Part shown: positions 61,101 to 64,000 of the stretch, piece after piece | Numbering within the stretch: position 1 is the stretch's first letter | Layout: each line of letters starts with the position of its first letter | Assembly: GCF_003712105.1 (NCBI RefSeq) | Contig: NZ_RHLG01000003.1 | Coordinates: forward strand, 1 to 64,000 | DNA: 64,000 nt | Direction of reading: 5' to 3' | DNA from: Winogradskyella sp. | GTDB taxonomy: Bacteria > Bacteroidota > Bacteroidia > Flavobacteriales > Flavobacteriaceae | Translations under genes and position numbers: made by a program | Notes under the pieces: model-generated | What the model saw: the letters and a program-made list of their open reading frames with translations, nothing else | The model's database searches: none | What the model was told of the DNA's origin: nothing

Positions 61101-61467
61101 TAAAGCAGCAATAAAAAGAGCTGAACAACCACTCGGTAATTTATCTGCAAGTGTAAAATCAATTGAAGAGCAATTGAATGAAGTTCAACTCGCTATGTAT
61201 GGAGATCCAATAAAACGCAGATTGGATATAGATCAACCACCTTCTCCCGCAAGTCGATTAGGGTCTATAGGTTATGAGCAAAAGTATACAACGTCTACAC
61301 CTACAAAAACTCATTTAGATAGTTATGCTATTGTTAAAGAAGAGGTTACTGCTATTAAGTCACAAATGGAACGTATCTATAATGAGGCTATTAAAGCTTT
61401 AGAAGAGCAATTGATCAATTCGGGAGCGCCATACACACCTGGCCGTGGTTATGAAAACAAAAATTAA
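58180..61467 (+). CDS. Exported sortilin-like BNR-repeat protein (VPS10 type)
   Basis: The 1095-residue protein has a signal peptide (VLTLILSFSTSSHAQ) and many BNR/Asp-box repeats: VYKSLDGGKSWKNIG, LYKTEDGGETWSSL, MHKSEDGGKTWTKI, VTHDGGKTFKLV, HISEDGGQTWNKI, plus ANPEIIYAIVE-type strands. These form a large beta-propeller like that of sortilin/VPS10 and 'glycosyl hydrolase' BNR proteins. The last ~150 residues are helical (AVKSIEEQLNEVQLAMY, SQMERIYNEAIKALEEQL). It is followed 12 bases later by the S9 peptidase gene, so both are likely one operon. Catalytic activity is not shown; it may be a receptor or scaffold. Confidence 0.85.
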   Translation: MNKFVVVVLTLILSFSTSSHAQKKSKEKEVKTPLEDINISGLKWRNVGPALTSGRIADFAFNPNNPFEYYVATASGGVWKTVNSGVTYKPVFDSQGSYSIGCITIDPNNSNVIWVGTGENNNQRSVAYGDGVYKSLDGGKSWKNIGLKNSEHIGKIIVHPENSDIVYVAAIGPLWSKGGDRGLYKTEDGGETWSSLIEVDEHTGVNDVVMDPRNPDVLYASTLQRRRHVYTYVGGGPGSAMHKSEDGGKTWTKINKGLPSEELGRIGLAISPANPEIIYAIVEAANGKGGFFASTNRGASWKKRSSHVTSGNYYQEIIADPIDEHTVYSMDTWMSVTHDGGKTFKLVGEDTKHVDNHCMWINPNNNNHWVVGCDGGIYETFDAAKTWDFKKNLPVTQFYKVAVDNDYPFYNIYGGTQDNFSLGGPSRVLTNHGIRNSEWFITNGGDGFESQIDPNNPNIVYAQSQYGGLVRFDKKSGEIVGIKPKARKGENAYRFNWDAPLVVSRHVPGRLYFAAEKVFKSDDYGNSWDVISDDLSKQIDRNTLKVYDRIVSIDAVMKNGSTSLYGSIVAFSESPINKDLLAAGTDDGLIHISEDGGQTWNKIDNIPNAPNQSYVNSVYLSKHDENVIYSAFNHHKYGDFKPYIFKSIDKGLSWKAIQSNLPERGSVYAIEEDHVDKNLVFAGTEFGVFFSPNQGQNWKQLKNGLPTIAVRDIAIQERENDLVLGTFGRGFYVMDDYSVLRSVENSEPSDDAKIYSIRPALMWEQSSPLGLPGKSFQGDNFYTAQNLGPEAIITYYYNTSYESLKDKRQKADKELIKSNNSTPYPSYTDLKAENEESKDELVFTIKDASGKVVKKEFRPAKKGFQRFHWNLRYTLQNPINLNKPQFYNPFSGADEGTLVLPGNYTVEMGLLQNGNLKSLVSPVVFEVKALNNVEMPADNRAEKVAFQKELAKLQADFGIAQNLMSESRNKLRYIKAAIKRAEQPLGNLSASVKSIEEQLNEVQLAMYGDPIKRRLDIDQPPSPASRLGSIGYEQKYTTSTPTKTHLDSYAIVKEEVTAIKSQMERIYNEAIKALEEQLINSGAPYTPGRGYENKN

Positions 61468-61479
61468 ACATAGAACATC

Positions 61480-64000
61480 ATGAGATTATTAGCCTTACTT
61501 ATAGTTTTTGGATTTGCGTTGACTTTAAATGCTCAGAAAAAAGTAATGCAGCATGAAGACAAAGCCTTATGGAACCGTATTAGAAATACAAAAATTTCTA
61601 ATTCAGGGGCAAATGTGCTTTTTGCGAAAGAAAAAGGTGAGAAAGAACAAATAATACAACTTTTAGATAGTAAAGGCGAAAAAATAATGTCTTACAAACG
61701 TAGCAAAGGTGGATCATTTACTTATGATTCAAAGTATGTCACCTTCGCTGTAAATGCCTTTAAAGACAGTATCAAGGAAATGAAGCGCAAAAAAGTTAAA
61801 AAGAAAGATTTGCCTAAAGATACTTTGATGATTTATAATATTGAAAGTAAATCTTTAACAAAGATACCTAATGTAAAAGCATATAAGCTACCAGAAAAAT
61901 GGTCTGGTATTGTAGCATATACACTTGAATCCCCTAATCCTAAGAAGAAAGACAAGTCAAAGCGTAAAGACACTTTAAAGTCTAAAGTAAAAGATAGTAT
62001 AAAAGCTAAAAAGAAGAAACTAAAAAAAGTTTCTAAAGAAAACGGATATCATTTAGTAATACGACATCTAGAAACTGGTGTAGAGGATACGCTAAGGTAT
62101 GTGCATCGCTATGCCATTGCCAAAAAAGGTCGTCATCTCGTTTATGCCACATCTGGAGTTGTCGATAGTCTTGGTGGTGGTATATATCACTATGATGTAG
62201 ATAAAATGAAAAACACGCAATTATTATCGAGTCATTACAAAACCAAATATCCACAATTGGGAATTTCCGAATCAGGAGAGCGCGTTAGCTTTATTGTCGA
62301 TTCAGATTCTACAAAAAGCTTAATAAAAGCACCAAAATTATACGCTTGGACGCTTGGAGAAAATCAAGCTAGTGTCATTGTAAATTCAATAGATAATAAC
62401 TCAAAGCTGTATGTTTCAACAGATAAGAGTTTGCAGTTTTCAAAAAATGAATCTCGTTTGTTTTTTGGACTTAGAACAAAGCCTATTGTTCAAGACACAA
62501 CGTTACTAGACGAGGAAATAGTGAATGTAGAAGTTTGGACCTATGATGAACCAAGATTATATACCGTACAAGAGCTTGATGCTAAGAATGATAAGAAAAA
62601 ATCCTATCTAAGCTTGTTTGATTTTAATAAAAATAAATTAATTCAAATTGCAAATAATGACTTTGATATTGCGCGTTACAGTGATGAAGGAAATAGCAAT
62701 TATGCGGTAATTGGTAATCAAACACCATATTTATTACAAAGCCAATGGACAGCGCAACGGCCTATGGATATGCAGTTGGTGGATTTAAATACAGGAGAAC
62801 ATCGCGAAATAGCTACAAAGGTTTATGGCGGTTCTTCATTAAGCCCAAAAGGAAAATATCTATATGGCTACAGTCGTAAAGACAGCACATGGTTTACCTA
62901 TAATCTCGAAACGTTAAAATATAAGGCACTTACAAAAGGGCGTCAATTTTATAATGAATTGCATGATTACCCTGATGATCCTTATAGTTATGGCTCAGCA
63001 GGTTGGACAGAAAATGACGATAAGTTTTTAATTTATGACCGTTATGATATTTGGGCATTCAATCCTGAAACTGGCACCTCTGAAAATTTAACGAATGGAA
63101 GAGCTTCGTATATGCGCTATCGCTACGTTAAATTAGATGATGATGAGCGCTCCATTCCTGCGAATAAAACCTGGATGTTAAGCACTTTTAATGAGGATAA
63201 CAAATATGGTGGAACCGCAAGTTATGATCCTAAAAAGAAGGTTCTCAAACAACTGATGGAAGGTCCTAATTCATTTGGAGGATTCATCATGGCTCAAAAC
63301 GATAAAAACAATCGAATGCTATTTACCAAAGAATCTTTCACTGAGTTCCCTAATCTTTGGGTCACGAATACAAGTTTTAAATCACCAAAACAGATCACTG
63401 ATGTTAATCCTCAGCAACGTGAGTATAATTGGGGAACTGCAGAAATGGTAGAATGGACATCCTTAGATGGAAAACTATTGCAAGGTATGCTTATAAAGCC
63501 AGAAAACTTTGACCCTAATAAGACCTATCCGATGATTGTTAACTTTTATGAAAAAAGTTCAAACGGGTTGTACCGCCATCGTGCACCATCTTATGGAAGA
63601 AGCACCATTAACTATTCATTCTATGCCAGTCGTGGCTATGTTATTTTCAACCCAGATGTGCACTATAGAGATGGTTATCCTGGTGAAAGCGCTTTTAATT
63701 GTGTGATTCCAGGTGTAACTATGCTTATTGAGAAAGGATTTATAGACAAAGATAATATCGGTGTTCAAGGCCATAGTTGGGGTGGTTATCAAATTGCATA
63801 TTTGGTGACTAAGACAGATATTTTTAAAGCTGCTGAATCTGGTGCTCCAGTTCCTAATATGATTAGTGCCTATGGTGGTATTCGATGGTGGACTGGTTTA
63901 AGCCGTCAGTTTCAATATGAGCATACACAAAGTAGAATAGGAGGTACGCCATGGGAATATCCACAACGATATGTCGAAAATTCTCCAATATTCAATATTG
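61480..64000 (+). CDS. S9 family prolyl oligopeptidase-type peptidase, 3' end cut by window
   Basis: The ATG at 61480 opens a frame that runs to the window end (840 residues so far). It has a signal peptide (LLALLIVFGFALTLNAQ), a Lys-rich linker (about 90-190), a beta-propeller-like middle part and the start of the alpha/beta-hydrolase domain. There the catalytic serine is seen in VQGHSWGGYQIAYL (GxSxG). The Asp and His of the triad should lie beyond base 64000. S9 enzymes cleave small peptides, often after proline. It lies 12 bases after the BNR protein. Confidence 0.88.
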   Translation, partial: MRLLALLIVFGFALTLNAQKKVMQHEDKALWNRIRNTKISNSGANVLFAKEKGEKEQIIQLLDSKGEKIMSYKRSKGGSFTYDSKYVTFAVNAFKDSIKEMKRKKVKKKDLPKDTLMIYNIESKSLTKIPNVKAYKLPEKWSGIVAYTLESPNPKKKDKSKRKDTLKSKVKDSIKAKKKKLKKVSKENGYHLVIRHLETGVEDTLRYVHRYAIAKKGRHLVYATSGVVDSLGGGIYHYDVDKMKNTQLLSSHYKTKYPQLGISESGERVSFIVDSDSTKSLIKAPKLYAWTLGENQASVIVNSIDNNSKLYVSTDKSLQFSKNESRLFFGLRTKPIVQDTTLLDEEIVNVEVWTYDEPRLYTVQELDAKNDKKKSYLSLFDFNKNKLIQIANNDFDIARYSDEGNSNYAVIGNQTPYLLQSQWTAQRPMDMQLVDLNTGEHREIATKVYGGSSLSPKGKYLYGYSRKDSTWFTYNLETLKYKALTKGRQFYNELHDYPDDPYSYGSAGWTENDDKFLIYDRYDIWAFNPETGTSENLTNGRASYMRYRYVKLDDDERSIPANKTWMLSTFNEDNKYGGTASYDPKKKVLKQLMEGPNSFGGFIMAQNDKNNRMLFTKESFTEFPNLWVTNTSFKSPKQITDVNPQQREYNWGTAEMVEWTSLDGKLLQGMLIKPENFDPNKTYPMIVNFYEKSSNGLYRHRAPSYGRSTINYSFYASRGYVIFNPDVHYRDGYPGESAFNCVIPGVTMLIEKGFIDKDNIGVQGHSWGGYQIAYLVTKTDIFKAAESGAPVPNMISAYGGIRWWTGLSRQFQYEHTQSRIGGTPWEYPQRYVENSPIFNI

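Overview
The window reads as an AT-rich, gene-dense chromosomal segment of a marine-type Flavobacteriaceae (Bacteroidota). The sequence evidence is: type IX secretion (T9SS) genes with PorP/SprF proteins and 'type B' C-terminal domains; a giant SprB-repeat surface protein; Bacteroidota promoters (TTG/TTTG, about 19-20 nt, TAnnTTTG); few Shine-Dalgarno sites; DUF4251, DUF3857 and DUF6702 families; and a fused two-part 2-oxoacid dehydrogenase E1. I see no rRNA, tRNA, insertion sequence, prophage or CRISPR array. Genus and species cannot be fixed from this alone.

Layout. 1-5355: end of chorismate synthase, an AsmA-like envelope protein and a dicarboxylate/amino-acid symporter. 5357-9611: a tight four-gene operon of a GshB-type ATP-grasp ligase, a two-domain rhodanese with a TerB-like tail, an N-formylglutamate amidohydrolase-like hydrolase and a DUF1704/MATCAP-type 'QEGLA' metallopeptidase. 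This is the best candidate here for a poorly described pathway. 9612-9891: a convergent gap with a long inverted-repeat element. 9892-13229: DCC thiol protein, Smr-less MutS2, uracil-DNA glycosylase. 18024 down to 13851 (minus strand): a six-gene operon (2OG-Fe(II) oxygenase, SUI1-like factor, DUF1835, nucleoside phosphorylase, small membrane protein, signal-less substrate-binding protein). 18170-27230: 2-oxoacid dehydrogenase E1, an unrecognised 409-aa orphan with operator-like dyads, membrane dipeptidase, a small frameshifted gene, ExbD, an SF2 helicase and a pseudouridine synthase. 27243-35803: a transglutaminase-like protein, DUF4251, DUF3179, an M23/LysM peptidase, and an adenylate cyclase flanked by two paralogous lipoproteins. 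35870-50345: a T9SS surface cluster (SprF, 2735-aa adhesin, SprF-coiled-coil-SPOR-like fusion, second sorted protein, beta-helix protein). 50586-56514: mixed small proteins, patatin, TolB-like protein, PNPOx-like oxidase, dienelactone hydrolase. 57941 down to 56524: a metal-handling operon (HMA lipoprotein, DUF6702, HupE/UreJ) behind a dyad of Fur-family form. 58180-64000: a sortilin-like BNR protein followed by an S9 peptidase cut by the window end.

How genes work together. The clearest functional units are the ATP-grasp/peptidase operon, the T9SS outer-membrane/adhesin cluster, the cyclase-lipoprotein unit, the metal operon, and the final pair of exported proteins. Most of the rest is ordinary housekeeping and envelope function. 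All functional names come from motif recognition by eye; no database search was run.
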